A stretch of 64,000 nucleotides of DNA. Origin: Physcomitrium patens. Lineage: Eukaryota; Streptophyta; Bryopsida; Funariales; Funariaceae. The notes beneath the pieces were generated by a model that ran no database searches, had not been told where the DNA came from, and was given only the letters and a program-made list of their open reading frames with translations. Every line of letters starts with the position of its first letter. Within the stretch, counting starts at the first letter, position 1. Positions 12,590 through 24,249 of the stretch are shown piece by piece. Location of the stretch: the NCBI RefSeq assembly GCF_000002425.4, contig NC_037253.1, positions 17,376,407 to 17,440,406 of the forward strand, in the 5' to 3' direction. The position numbers and the translations under genes are program-made.

Positions 12590-12985
12590 AACAACCAACA
12601 AATTCAACTCAAGAGCTATCATTTGATGACTTATTGGATGAAATATTATAATTATTACAGCCTTCGAGACAACATAATAGAGATGGAGATCCTAAAGAAT
12701 GACATGTTCTTTTTTAAATAGATAATGAAATATGATACATTTGGTATCACAACCTTGGAAGAGATTTCTAATGTTTGGTGATTTTATTACAATTAGGAAT
12801 GATTTTTAATCGTATTTCAAATGTTTTATTTGAAGAGAGTTATAAAAGTCTCAAGAATGATCAAATAATAAAATGGTTTTTCTACCTTAATAAAGGAGAC
12901 TATCAACTGCCTTCAAAATAAACAAAGATCAAAGTATGTGGAAATTATAATTTGCCATATCTTAGACTTCTTTAATATATAGTGA
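12590..12985 (+). pseudogene. R4 relic of the third ORF (between chromodomain and LTR)
   Basis: Nucleotide similarity to the intact third ORF of R1 and R2 runs from the Gln/Pro-rich start to the IIDFFNI-like end. The relic is old and broken. It matters because it shows that the third ORF was already part of the family when R4 inserted. Confidence 0.65.
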
Positions 12986-13023
12986 CTATTCCTTATAGAA
13001 CTCAATCTTAGAAAGGGAGATAA

Positions 13024-13553
13024 TAACATAGACATGTATATTTATCTAGATTAGAAGTATTAAGTAAAAAATAAATGTAGATAGATTTGATATTATTTTA
13101 TAGCAAAGCTTTTTAGGAGCTTTATAGATGTGTACTTGACTTTGTATGTGTTTATAATTGATTATAGGTTAGAAACTTAGCCAACAAATTAGTCATGTAT
13201 TGCACATGTAGATAGCTTATAATACAAGCTAATAATGTGGCGTACATATAAGAAACTTATAATACAAATTAAGACATGTGTCTTATATATTAGACATGTG
13301 TTAGAGGTCCTATAAAACATCACCTTGTAGCTCTTAGTTAGATAGTATATATAGAGACAAGAGTGATACCTTCTTTACTTTTATCAATGCCTTTTTAGTT
13401 CTTAATCTTCTTTCAAGACTTTTTTGTCTTCTTGTCTTTGACAATAGCCATTCTAGTTGAATATTATACCATCTTTGAATGATTTTTTAAATTTGTTTGA
13501 ATAGCATAAGAATTTATTGATCTTTTAGTTCTTTAAAATTCATGTCCTTGATA
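13024..13553 (+). repeat. R4 3' LTR
   Basis: Aligns over its length with the R1/R2 LTR, including the TATA box (TATATATAGAG) and, 32 nt from its start, ACTTTTATCAA at the predicted transcription start. It ends CCTTGATA. About 530 bp and AT-drifted. Confidence 0.7.
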
Positions 13554-14155
13554 GGAGGTGATAACATAATGTGCTACAAGTAAGTAAAAGATAGTGCTTT
13601 GATTAAAAGGTTGATTTTAATTGTTGTGTTGATAGAATATTGGAATTTTGATGAAGGTGCTAGTATTGGATGGATATATTATGTCTAGTGTAAAACATGA
13701 GGTGGCTAAGAATAATGTTGTTGATGATTCAACGTCTTTTTTGTATGTAGAACTCTTTGATAAGTCTTTTCATATAGCTCTTACTTGATTCAAATATAGA
13801 GTGGAGCTTTGTTGGATGCTAATGTTGTATCCTTGGCAAGAAATTGATGGAAAATGCTCCATGTCATGTACTACTAATAATTGCTCATTGTAATTGATCA
13901 ATTTAGTTAGGGAACTTTGTCGTGGCATATAATAAATATCCTACTTATTATGACTTATGTCCAATTATTGAATTTTGTATACTAACTGCTTGTCCAAACC
14001 TTGTAATCTTTTAGGAGATTTTCAAATACATTAGCTTGGAATTTTCCTAATATCCATCAAAGAAATTCATGTTAACAAAAAAAAATTCCATTTAGTCATC
14101 TGTTTGAGTTTTTGTAAATTCTATTCTATGTATTACTTAGCGTCTTAAACAAAAT
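13554..14155. other. AT-rich DNA, no gene seen
   Basis: No coding frame or clear repeat was recognised between the R4 3' LTR and the R6-like fragment. Confidence 0.5.
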
Positions 14156-14495
14156 ACTAGTCACTCAAAATTCTTATTAGAGCCAATCATTTGAGCATAA
14201 TTGTATTTGACCTATTACAAAGGAAAGAGTTGGGACTCTACTAGAGGTGGCTATAAAGACAAGAAACCATGATGACAAGGTGAAGGATATACAGAGCTTC
14301 ATTCATTTAAAGCATAACATATACATGTAGAAGTAAATATGTACATCCCAATACTTGCCTAGGACAATGTCTTTGACAAATCTTTTATATTAAAATAAGA
14401 CAAGTGTTAAGCCTATTAAGTACGACTCAACATAAATCTCATTGGACATCATACAATTTGTGTCAAGCTTATTTCTTATTCCTACAATAGGAACC
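14156..14495 (-). mobile_element. Decayed fragment related to the R6 3' end
   Basis: Collinear with 3760-4096 of R6 over about 340 bp. Most differences are C-to-T or G-to-A relative to R6, including loss of nearly every CpG. It carries no recognisable protein part. It is an old fossil, probably the 3' end or LTR of a second R6-family insertion. Confidence 0.7.
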
Positions 14496-15703
14496 ATTGT
14501 GCCCAATTGTAGCATATAAAACTACTCTAGTTTGAAGGACTTTGTCAAATTGTCTAGTTAAAATTAATTTGGATAATTATTTGAATTTGAATTTTATTTT
14601 TGAAGGTCAAAATAAATATTTTGGATTATAGTACCATTGCACTTAAAATAAAATAATAGAAAAGTAGTCTACAATTTGGATGAAGATATCCACAATCAAT
14701 GAATGATATTAAAAATGATCAACACAAAGTTTGCAGGTCACTAGATGCCAATTAGCATTTTCTTGTACCCTACTCTTTCTCAAAATAGAACGAAGATGGA
14801 TTCGGTCGCCTATATCCGGAATCGTTTTAACAGAATCTAACATCGTGTGGAGCATCCAGAATTAAGTCTAAATGGTCGGTAAAATGATCGGTATTATTTG
14901 TTTATTAATGTCGGCTGAAAACGCGTCGCAGCAAACCGTGAAAGAAGTAGCGAAGGGTGTGGTCATTTGGATATCCATCCAGATCCGAAGGTTTTGCTAT
15001 GCGCTACGAATTAGTCACAACTGCGTTGAAGACTACTTCAAAATCGTGTGGTGTCTGTATTTCGCTGCAAAATACAGGAAATCCTGCAAGAAAGCGGCTA
15101 CAGAATGAGCGCGTTGAGCACTCCTGGATTGAATGGTCGTGTAAAAGCGAATCTGAGACTTGCATCTTATCAAGATAACTGTAGAGAGAGCATAGTCCAT
15201 TGTCACGCACTTGGAGGGGTCTCCAAATATATAAACCTTTCGTAGGAGGCTTAATATTCAAGATTTGATATCGATGAAAACTACAGGAATTGGGGAAGGA
15301 ATTGAGAACTGAGGGATTCGAAATCCACTTGTGCTGATGGTCATTCAAACGATTGAGTCGTGGATTGTGATCTTGTTCGATGTCTATTAAAAGAGTTGGA
15401 GAAGAGATTGATGACAGTTCGTGAGGCAGATCTTTTGCTTCATGGTCCAGCCGATTCAATTCCACTCCTCAAGTTGCTCGACATTTTGTCGCTCAATCAG
15501 GACCAGTTCTTAAAGTCTGGTGTCGATTGCCGCCAGTTTGCTTTTGTCATAACACCTCAGTCCTTTCTTCATCGTGATTGACAGCTTCATTCTTTCCGGA
15601 ATATGTCTTCTGGATTACTTTGATCATCACTCTCAGCGGTTTTCAGTTCCTCAATTGTTTCATTTTACAAACCACTACGTCTGTGGCTAGCTAGGTACAG
15701 AAA
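14496..15703 (+). other. Upstream region of the neprosin gene
   Basis: AT-rich to about 14760, then GC-balanced and CpG-containing like host DNA up to the neprosin start. Several short frames exist. One at 15360-15581 (73 codons) has protein-like composition but no recognisable domain, so I do not call it a gene. The segment probably holds the promoter and 5' UTR. I could not place a TATA box. Confidence 0.4.
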
Positions 15704-17002
15704 ATGGCTTCTCTAAACGAAAGCCAATCACTTCCTCGATCATGGAGATGTTGCGTCGCACTTTTGCTATCTTTGTCGTTTTTGATGGTAGGCTCAACTC
15801 AAGCCAGCAGGAAATTACAAACAGCTCAACCACAAAGGAGACTCCAGGCGCACAGGGACAATACCGACACGGCTATGCACGCTCCTTCAGCTCAATCTTA
15901 CCTGGTTTCAGACGGTAGCTGGGTAGATTGTGTCCCCATCGAAGGACAGATTGCAGCCCACCACCCTGCTCTCAAAGACCACATCATCAAGATGAGGCCA
16001 TCGGTACCTCCCAATGCTCGCTCTTCATTAGGCGCGAGATCGCATCCACAATTGTTTGCTCGGGAGCATGGCGGGTGCCCGGACGGCTATATTCCCGTTC
16101 AACGAATGGACCCCAACAGCCCGCGTTTGCGAAAAGAGCATCCCCCTCAAGCCCCTGGACCTGCTCCAGTTGACGTAGCAGTTCATGAATATGCTGTAAC
16201 AACCATGCCAGTTTCTAGCGGAGCTTACAGTGGATCTGCGGCTGTCCTCAGTGTAAATGGCCCCACCGTTGCAAATACCAGGGAGTTCAGCCTGTCTCAG
16301 CTATGGATCATCGACGGCTCCTTCAAAGACACAAGCCTGTGCACAATTGAAGTTGGCTGGCAAACGTATCCCGGCAGACACACTGGTGACGCGGACTTTG
16401 CTCCTCACCTTTTCGTGTACTGGACTGCAGACCATTACAATATTTCTGGGTGCTATGACCTGGAATGCCCCGGCTTTGTCCAGGTCGAAAATTCGTGGGT
16501 GATCGGAGGCGCCATGCCGAGCTACACAACGCTTGAACAATTAAATAATGGGGAGATTGCCGAGGTTGACATTCAAGTGCTCTACGACTCCACTGATCTT
16601 GTCTGGTGGTTATTTCTCAACGGCGTGGCGATTGGGTACTGGCCAGCGGCGCTATACCCCAGCACTTATTTGCACGGGACTGCAAATTTTTTAGAGTGGG
16701 GAGGCGAGGTCGCCATCGAAAAGAACAACACTGCTCACTCGAGGACTGTGATGGGCAGTGGTGCAGTTCCCACCGCGGGCTTCCCTTTATCAGCTTACCA
16801 GAGAAACATCACGTACGCGGATGTGGTGTCTGGAGTTACAAACATGGATGCAAATGTTAAGTATCTGACGGAAGGTCAAATCCGGACGGATCCCAGCTGC
16901 TATGATATAGCAGTTCAATTGAATAACTACGCGAATTGGGGTACATATTTCTTCTTCGGAGGGCCTGGAGGAAACAACGTTTTTTGTAAGGGCACGCCAT
17001 AG
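15704..17002 (+). CDS. Neprosin-family secreted prolyl endopeptidase-like protein
   Basis: Intronless, 432 residues. It has a signal peptide (hydrophobic 18-30, likely cleaved near TQA/SRKL at 34), a neprosin activation-peptide region (about 65-145: DGSWVDCVPIEGQIA, HPALKDHIIKMRP) and a neprosin catalytic domain (about 157-430: SLSQLWIIDG, IEVGWQTYP, FVYWTADHY, FLEWGGEV, SGVTNMD, CYDI). Neprosins are glutamate peptidases cutting after proline; E216 (IEVGWQ) and E331 or E335 (EWGGEV) lie in the conserved blocks where the catalytic glutamates are expected, though I cannot confirm the exact pair. It should be made as a secreted zymogen for the apoplast or vacuole. The start has an upstream purine-rich context (CAGAAAATGG) and directly precedes the signal peptide. 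The gene is intact and stands alone, about 1.2 kb from the nearest retroelement fragment. Confidence 0.93.
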   Translation: MASLNESQSLPRSWRCCVALLLSLSFLMVGSTQASRKLQTAQPQRRLQAHRDNTDTAMHAPSAQSYLVSDGSWVDCVPIEGQIAAHHPALKDHIIKMRPSVPPNARSSLGARSHPQLFAREHGGCPDGYIPVQRMDPNSPRLRKEHPPQAPGPAPVDVAVHEYAVTTMPVSSGAYSGSAAVLSVNGPTVANTREFSLSQLWIIDGSFKDTSLCTIEVGWQTYPGRHTGDADFAPHLFVYWTADHYNISGCYDLECPGFVQVENSWVIGGAMPSYTTLEQLNNGEIAEVDIQVLYDSTDLVWWLFLNGVAIGYWPAALYPSTYLHGTANFLEWGGEVAIEKNNTAHSRTVMGSGAVPTAGFPLSAYQRNITYADVVSGVTNMDANVKYLTEGQIRTDPSCYDIAVQLNNYANWGTYFFFGGPGGNNVFCKGTP

Positions 17003-17830
17003 TTCTGCTGAAAGCATGAATTGGATAAAAAACACCAGCGGTTGATTGCGGTGGATTCAACAATGTGTTTATAGATAGTGGCAATCTGTATTACGTTAGA
17101 ACCTAAGTATAGGAAGGATTGGAACAATCTGTGGTTGAATGCGCATGGCAAACCACAGATTCATACTCATTAGAGCAAAATCAACACCTCAATGTATTCC
17201 TGCGAAGATGAAGCCAGTAGATGACCCCCCCCCCACACACACACACACACACGAGTAGCTGTGCTACAAAATGTTTCCTCGCAATTTTATGTTTATTGGA
17301 GACCTCTAAGTCGACATGTCAACTTTCTTCATTCTCTAGCCCTCCTGTAATGTTTTGAAGAAAAGCAACTAGACCAGCCGCGGTCCTGCCAGTGTTGGAA
17401 CCCCGTCTAGCCTCCCTTTGGTCTCGTTCAAGGCGGGCGCGAGGCTCTTATAACCCGCAACGACAGCGAGATTTCCAACGCGCGGAATTCAATAACTGTT
17501 TTGCATCTAGAATCCTAGAGTTGCACGACATAACTTCTTGTCTCGAAATATGGTCTTGTCTAAACTGAATCACTTCTCGATCTGTTCTTTTGGTCACGTT
17601 TACCTGATTGTTGTTTTGAAATAGGTGAATGAAGTATCCATGAGTGTTCGATTTCTGTGTAAATTCAAATAGATACTTCAACTGCGCCTTCTCAGTGTGT
17701 GTTTCTGTATTAAAAAGTAATTCTTTTTCTAAATGGTTGGGCCCTGAGCCATCACGATAATGTCTGTGATGTTGGAATTGCGAGTATTAAGTGGTCTTGC
17801 TCCATTGTGGTCCTGCCTAGTTGGTTGAAA
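17003..17830 (+). other. 3' flank of the neprosin gene
   Basis: GC-balanced host-type DNA that becomes AT-rich after about 17700. It should hold the 3' UTR; no canonical AATAAA was evident close to the stop codon. Short frames are not protein-like. Confidence 0.45.
17226..17253. repeat. (C)n(AC)n microsatellite
   Basis: A run of C is followed by about nine AC repeats. It is the only AC-type microsatellite noted; nearly all others in the window are (TA)n. Confidence 0.9.
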
Positions 17831-20800
17831 GTGATATGATCAATTGCCAACATCAAATTTTCTTTCTCTAAATAAATCGTTCTCTGTTGTATAACTTTGA
17901 TAATCACATAATCTTGAAATCAACACCCATGTCACACATTTTAGCACAAGAGTTGTGGAAGGAGTGTAAGGTCTGTCAATTGACATAGTAATAAATGCAA
18001 TGAATACTTTGGAAGAGAACACCAACACACACTACAATCGTTGCAATTCAATCAAAAGCCTCTCACCATTTAATTTAATAGAGAAGTTTTGAGAGGCAAG
18101 TACTTAAACTTGTAGATATCTAAGATAGACTCTTTATTTCAATGATACCCAAAAATCTTGTAATAGAATCATATCTATTTTATTTTTTTTATTTTTTTTT
18201 ATTTTTTTTCTTATAATGAAAGCACTGAAAACAAAAGGAACACAGTAGCAACATCTAGTCTCTTTTTTGAAAATACATTATTTTTTTACCTAAACTTTTC
18301 TTTGAGAAGGCAATAAGAATTTTATTAATTTCAAAATGACTTGAATAGTACTTAAGAACTTCTAAAAGAAATTAGTACTCAACTCGTTTTAACAAAACTC
18401 AGTCCCTTACAAGTTTTTCCACAAAAGAAGTACAAATGACTCCACTTCACAACTATGATTTTAATACAAGTAGAAAAATTTTATCTCCAAGTAGTCATTT
18501 AATCAATTAAAGAAGAGAGAAAACACACATCTTTTAAAAAAATATGAAATCAAAAAGAATAAGTTAGCATCTTAAAAGACAAAATAAGATAATTTTTATT
18601 AAATTAAAGTTTGATGAATTTTGTTTTATAAAATATCTATAAACACATCACATAATATGACAAATATATTACTTTTGAACTTATTTTAATTACTAAAAAA
18701 TATTTTTTGGATATATATTCTTTTTTGTAAATATAAAATTAAACTTTTTATTATATAATACTAATGATTTAATAATCCTTCTAGGATATCTCAATTTCAA
18801 AACTATATTAAGTATATATAACCATTATATAATACCATTTCATTAGAAGATTATAAACAAAGTATAATAAATGCAATCAATTTGTTTTTTATAATTTGTA
18901 GTAGATAGTGGACGACTACATACTTGAATTTGTACCAAGTTGCAACCATGTAGAAGATAGCTAAAAATAGAAATATATGCATAATATTGAGTCTTGCTAT
19001 CAAAGATTTGATTTTCTTTGTTGATTCTTTGATTGATAATAGGACCTTTGGATTATTTTAAAGAACACGTCTATTGACAAAATGGAAATTCCAAATATCT
19101 ACATGCAAAATCAAATACAAGATATAAATATGCTAAAAAATGAATGATACTTTGCATATATTAATTATATTAGATAGGTAATAGAAGGTAATTAGAACAT
19201 AAAAAAAGATAAAAATAAAATTATTTAAATGCAACAAAGCTAAATTTATAATATAATCAATAAATTGAAAATGAATAGATGGGCAACTTGATTTACTAAA
19301 TAATTTATTATCTTTTCTTTTAGTCAATTTTACAATAGATAATAAAAACCAAAAAATAAATAATGATAAGAATGGATATATTTTATACCACATTACAAAC
19401 ACTTTATCAATTTCATATTATAAAATATTGCATAGTAAAAGACTAGTAGAAAAGAACCAAATAAAAAAAGAGACGACCAAATTAGAGAGAAAGAGAGATT
19501 TTTAAGCTAGCAATGGAAAGAAGTGGCTTCCAACCATCCATCCAAGAGCACCGTTATAATTTTAGTTTATAATTGATCTATTCTACATGGTTAAAATAGG
19601 GCATCTTAAAAACCAAAAATTACAATAAGTATAATTTTTAACTTATTTTAATTATCAAATATAATTTTAAAATTTTAAAAAAATCCTTCTTCTTTACATC
19701 TAATATTTTAAAAAATAAAGCCTTAATTCTAGCTATCAATCCAAAAAATCATTGCTAATTCTTTATTTTTCTTAAACTGATGTTTCTTGACTTATTAGAA
19801 TGATTATATATATGGCTTTAGTACTACAAATATTTGAAGTAATCTAATGAGTAAACAATAAAAGCTATTCTTCCAAAGTCAAGTAATCCAAACTACTTAG
19901 GCAATAGATTGTTCTTCAATTGAATTCTTGACAAAAAAATTATTTTGATTCCAAATTTAATAATTCATCATCAATTATAAAGTTGTTTTTAAGAAGATTC
20001 TACTTGAGAATATTTACCTTAAAAACCAAAATGTCAAAATATTAATAAAAGAGATATGTGGCCTTCCAACAATGAATTTTAATCCATACTCTTGCTCAAT
20101 TGAGTGTTAACATTAGACCTATAGCATGGCCATTGACATCAAAAGTTTCATCTTTCATAATCTATTTGCATCAATTAATTCTAGAAGCATGTAATATATT
20201 GTGAAATCAAATAGACCACCATAAAATCTATTAAATATTCTTTATTGTAAATCCTTGTTTTCATATTATTGTGATATTTTAGCCTTATTTAATAAAGAAA
20301 TCTTGAAAATCTCCTAAGCCAATATAACTCCCTTATATATGTCATTAAATTCTTTAAGCTTACATTTAGATATAAAAAATCTTTTTTTAGTACCTAAATG
20401 ATTATATTCAAGACTAAAAAATAATAAAAATATGATAATATTAAAAAAAAAAAGTTAGCATATTTAACTAATAAACCTATTTAAGTACTTACAATTATTT
20501 TTAGTATATATTTTATGATAGAATGCATGGCATTGATAAATAAATAAATAAAGCATCTATTTTAAATACTAAAAAACTTATGAAGTTGAAGAAATTAAAA
20601 ATAGAATAATTTATTTTTGCTCTTATAATTGTCAAGCTTTGTAACTTATGCTACATTTATAACATGATTGTACTCATGTCCAACCCACATAATCTTTTAT
20701 GTACTTGGTCTTTTATGTACTTGGTGCTTATAATTGAAGAGAACAATGTAAATGATTAAGATTAGAGTAGAGAGTATATGGCAATATAGAAGTTTGATAC

Positions 20801-21809
20801 AATACAAGTTTAAAGAAATATAATAAAGATGACATGGATTAATATATTGACAAAAATATAAAAAATGGCAACCAAAGAGTTAAAGTGGAAAAACTCTACT
20901 ATAGTCAAATTCAAACAAGTTTTTTAATAAAAAAACTAAAAATTAGAAGAGAAGTTAAAAAATAAAAACCTTAAGATATAGAGACAATTAAGAAATAAAA
21001 GAATTCTCAAATAAAAATGTGATATTTAAAAATAAAATAAATATAAAAATAAATTTCTAAAAAATCTTTGTATTAAAAAATTATGAGTAAAAATTATATA
21101 ATTATAATTTCAAAAATTAAATCAAGTTTTATTTAAATATATATTATACTTTCTATAATTTTATGAATCAAACTAATGTAGGTAAATATAGTTATTTTAA
21201 AAATAATATTAACTTAAAAAACTTGAATATAAGTAAATTTTCTTATATTCATAATAAAATTAAAATAAAAAATTCATGATATGCTTAGAGAAAAAAATAC
21301 AAACTATCATAATGTCATAATATCTTGTATAAAACTAAATTTAGTTAAAATAGTATATTAAATATTTAAAAAATCAAAATCTCCTATTCATATTATAATA
21401 TATATTTGTGTAATTTATTTAGCTTACTTTGTGAATTATGTTTTTTGTAAATTGTGGATCATGTATAAAATTATTTTTGGATTTTTGTCATTGCCACTTA
21501 AATAGTATACTATGAATAGTATGTAAATAAAAAAAGAAGAAGATTTTATTTAATAATTCAAGGATCACATAAGAAAAAAAAAAAGGTATTAGACATTGTA
21601 AATTATAAGTAAAGTATTACTAAATAGAACTTATTTTAAAATATTTGAAAATTCTTATTTTAAATCCAATTTTCATGGCACCAATACTTAATATTTTCTA
21701 TCAAAAAATTTGCTATTGATAATTCATGCACATAAAATAAACTTTTATTATTATTTAAATAAAACCTAAAATTTAGTGTTTTATATAAATATAAATGATT
21801 TTATATTAT

Positions 21810-21851
<42 letters not shown>

Positions 21852-23481
21852 CTAGCAAAAATTCATGTTGTTGGATACAGAAATCTGTATTCTCTTGTTT
21901 CTATATTCCCATATGTCCCTCATTCTTATGTTTCTTTATTCTCATGTTTGGCTAATGAAAAGGCTTCTTTGTCTCTTTGTGTTACATCCAAGCTATTTTA
22001 TTATATATATACATTTTAAATAATATTTTTTAAATTTAAATATTTAATTACTTATAAAAAATAAAATATATTTTATATAATAGTATTTATAACTTTTAGC
22101 ATACAATATGATTCTATATTAGAAAGAATCAAATAAGCAAAAAAATACAAAGTAAAGAAATAAAAGAATTAAAGTTAAGAACAATATATTATTGCTTGAT
22201 TTAAAAATAGATTGATTGTAATCACTATTGTATTTATCTTGAAGTATTACATACAAAAAACTAAGGTAAAATATTTTTTTTCTCAATAATTTGATTTAAG
22301 TTGTTATGTTAATATTACTTTCTTTAATTGATTTATAAATATATATTTTTTAAAATAATAAATAAAAAATAGCATCTAACAAGAGAAATAAAAAAAAATT
22401 ATAGCACAAAATATAAAAGAATAAAGAAAAGTATAGTAAGAAAATATAAACATCTACGATCAATATTGCATTTATAGAAATGACTCTTGTATGATTTTAT
22501 TTGTGAAACATGCAATGACATCTACATATTAAGATTGCTCAAGGAAACAAGTGGTCGCTTTCATTCATTATATAGATGGATCTTTGTTTTCATCAAAAAA
22601 ATTCACCTTTCCTAGAGTTCATAGGTCATTTTATAATTCATCAATCTTTATTTTCATCAAAAAACTTAACATTGTTTAGAGTCCATTAGGTATTTTACTA
22701 TTGATCACATGGCATTTTACATTAAAGTAGTAGGAAGTGCATGCATCAAGGAATTTTGTATATATCTACATAAATGGACTCTCTTTTGGTTTCAATGAAG
22801 GTGATATTCTCACAACCTTTTGATGGATTGAGTATGAGAGAGGAAAAAAAAAAAAAAAAAACAAAGAGAATACTACTACTGACAGGCTGCGGCATTGGGA
22901 GAAAGACAATACTATAGAATATCAGATCTCCTACATACATTTAAGATGCAATATCAAGATTGCATAGAAAAATTGAGTTGGATTAAAAATCTCTAAAAAC
23001 ATGGCCATTTATCTTAAATTCTTTTACTTGCTCAATATAAAAGATACCAAAGACTTCTATATTTCAAATTTCTATGTTAACAACTAATTTGTAAGTTTTG
23101 AATCTATGAGGTATTTTAAGATTGATCACATGAGGTTCATAAGGTATTTTAAATTGGAGTAGTAGAAAGGATATGCATCTTGGTGAGTTGGTGCTCTTTC
23201 AGGTGTTTAGCCTTAATTCAAAGGGCCAAGTCTTTCTTTAATGTTAGATCCTAAATCTCTCTTCTCCATCTCTCTCTCTTATACTTTGGATATTTGAGGT
23301 CTTAGAGTCCTTCAAATTTTTATTCAATGTTGATGATCATGTTTCTATACACAATTTAATTTTGTTGCAATTATATCAGTTGGAGCATTATTTGTTGGGA
23401 TTTTGGTTGAAGGCGTAGTTGGTGTAAAATTTAGAAATTAAGGTATTGATATTATTAGTCTTGTTGTGAAATGTTACCATT
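17831..23481. other. AT-rich gene-free DNA
   Basis: About 5.6 kb of very AT-rich sequence with stops in all frames and a (TA)n tract near 21810-21846. A diverged pair of segments (about 22686-22760 and 23106-23195, both with 'attttactattgatcacat'-like cores) suggests an old local duplication. I recognise no gene or transposon domain. Confidence 0.5.
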
Positions 23482-23486
23482 GGATA

Positions 23487-24037
23487 TGTCACGGCCATAA
23501 TCATGTAAGCTAATAATTACATATAGAAATAGGTAGAAGTAAGTAAAAGTAGATAAAAGTAAGTTAATTCTATAATATTTAATATAAAAGCTTCTAGAAA
23601 CTTCCTAGACGCTGCTTTGACTTCATAGGTGTCTTTAATTGACTTTTTGGATTAGAAACGTGGTCAACAAGTTGGCCATGTGCCACACATGTTGTTAGCT
23701 TGAAGATCAAGCTAACTATGTGGCCCACACGTAGAAAAACTTGCCTTGTAAGTCAAGGCATGTGTCCTACAAAGTCAACACATATTGGAGGTCCTATAGA
23801 ACGTCGCCACGTAGCCCCTAGTTAGATAGTATATATAGAGACAAGAGTGAAGGCTTCTTCACTCTTGTCAACTCCTTTCTTGCTTCTAGTCTAGGTTCAA
23901 GAGTCTTTAGTTTCTTGTCTTGTGGCAATAGCCATTCCAGTTTCCTTTTAATATACCTACTTGTTTATATTTTGACTTATTATATCGAGATAGCCTTTTG
24001 GTGTATATTTTCTCTCATCGAGTCTTTGTCCTTGACA
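23487..24037 (+). repeat. R1 5' LTR (551 bp)
   Basis: TGTCACGGCC...CTTGACA, preceded by target duplication GGATA. It contains a TATA box (23830-23837), a 13-bp hairpin (23840-23869) and the predicted transcription start at 23861. U3 is then about 374 nt and R plus U5 about 177 nt. Confidence 0.97.
23830..23871 (+). promoter_or_regulatory. R1 LTR core promoter: TATA box, hairpin and predicted start
   Basis: TATATATA at 23830-23837. The A of ACTCTTGTCAA (23861-23871) is the 32nd nucleotide counted from the first T, in a CA context typical of plant start sites. GACAAGAGTGAAG (23840-23852) and CTTCACTCTTGTC (23857-23869) form a perfect 13-bp stem with loop GCTT. The start position is inferred from spacing and was not mapped. 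Confidence 0.65.
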
Positions 24038-24069
24038 GATTGACAAGAATACACTTACAATATCAGAGC
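24038..24069 (+). promoter_or_regulatory. R1 priming region: candidate self-priming site plus tRNA-Met-like stretch
   Basis: After a 2-nt gap, 24040-24050 is complementary to 10 of 11 nt of the predicted transcript 5' end (ACTCTTGTCAA at 23861-23871). Further on, TATCAGAGC (24061-24069) matches 9 nt of the usual plant initiator-tRNA-Met primer-binding sequence. It lacks the TGG that pairs with the tRNA CCA end, and it sits 23 nt from the LTR. The first feature looks like the real primer site; the second may be a vestige or chance. Confidence 0.55.
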
Positions 24070-24249
24070 TTTGTTTTTTCTTGAGTAAGAGTGGATTACT
24101 CCTTTCTCTTGACAAGACATAAGCGTATTAGAAGTTTGCGGATTACCCACTTCTAAACTGATATTGTTCTTAGTATCTTCTTTATTATCAAGTCTTTCTT
24201 TTCTTTTGTCTTGAGTAATATCAAACAAATTTTTCTTCTTAGTGTCATT

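Larger units (their letters stand above)
8765..13553 (+). mobile_element. R4: broken chromodomain Ty3/gypsy element, 5'-truncated
   Basis: Plus strand, same family as R1/R2. The visible parts are the end of gag with a CCHC zinc knuckle (near 8857-8910), protease (about 9100-9450), reverse transcriptase (about 9700-10320), RNase H (about 10560-10760), integrase (about 11290-11850), chromodomain region (about 12290-12440), the third ORF (12590-12985), a purine run before 13024 and a 3' LTR to 13553. Its 5' half is missing, and R5 or unassigned AT-rich DNA takes its place. It is an old, strongly AT-drifted fossil with very many breaks. Confidence 0.75.

Noticed and set aside
15004-15465. Minus-strand frame of 153 codons upstream of neprosin
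   Set aside because: No domain, no supporting splice pattern, and not collinear with anything recognised; possibly chance in GC-balanced DNA.
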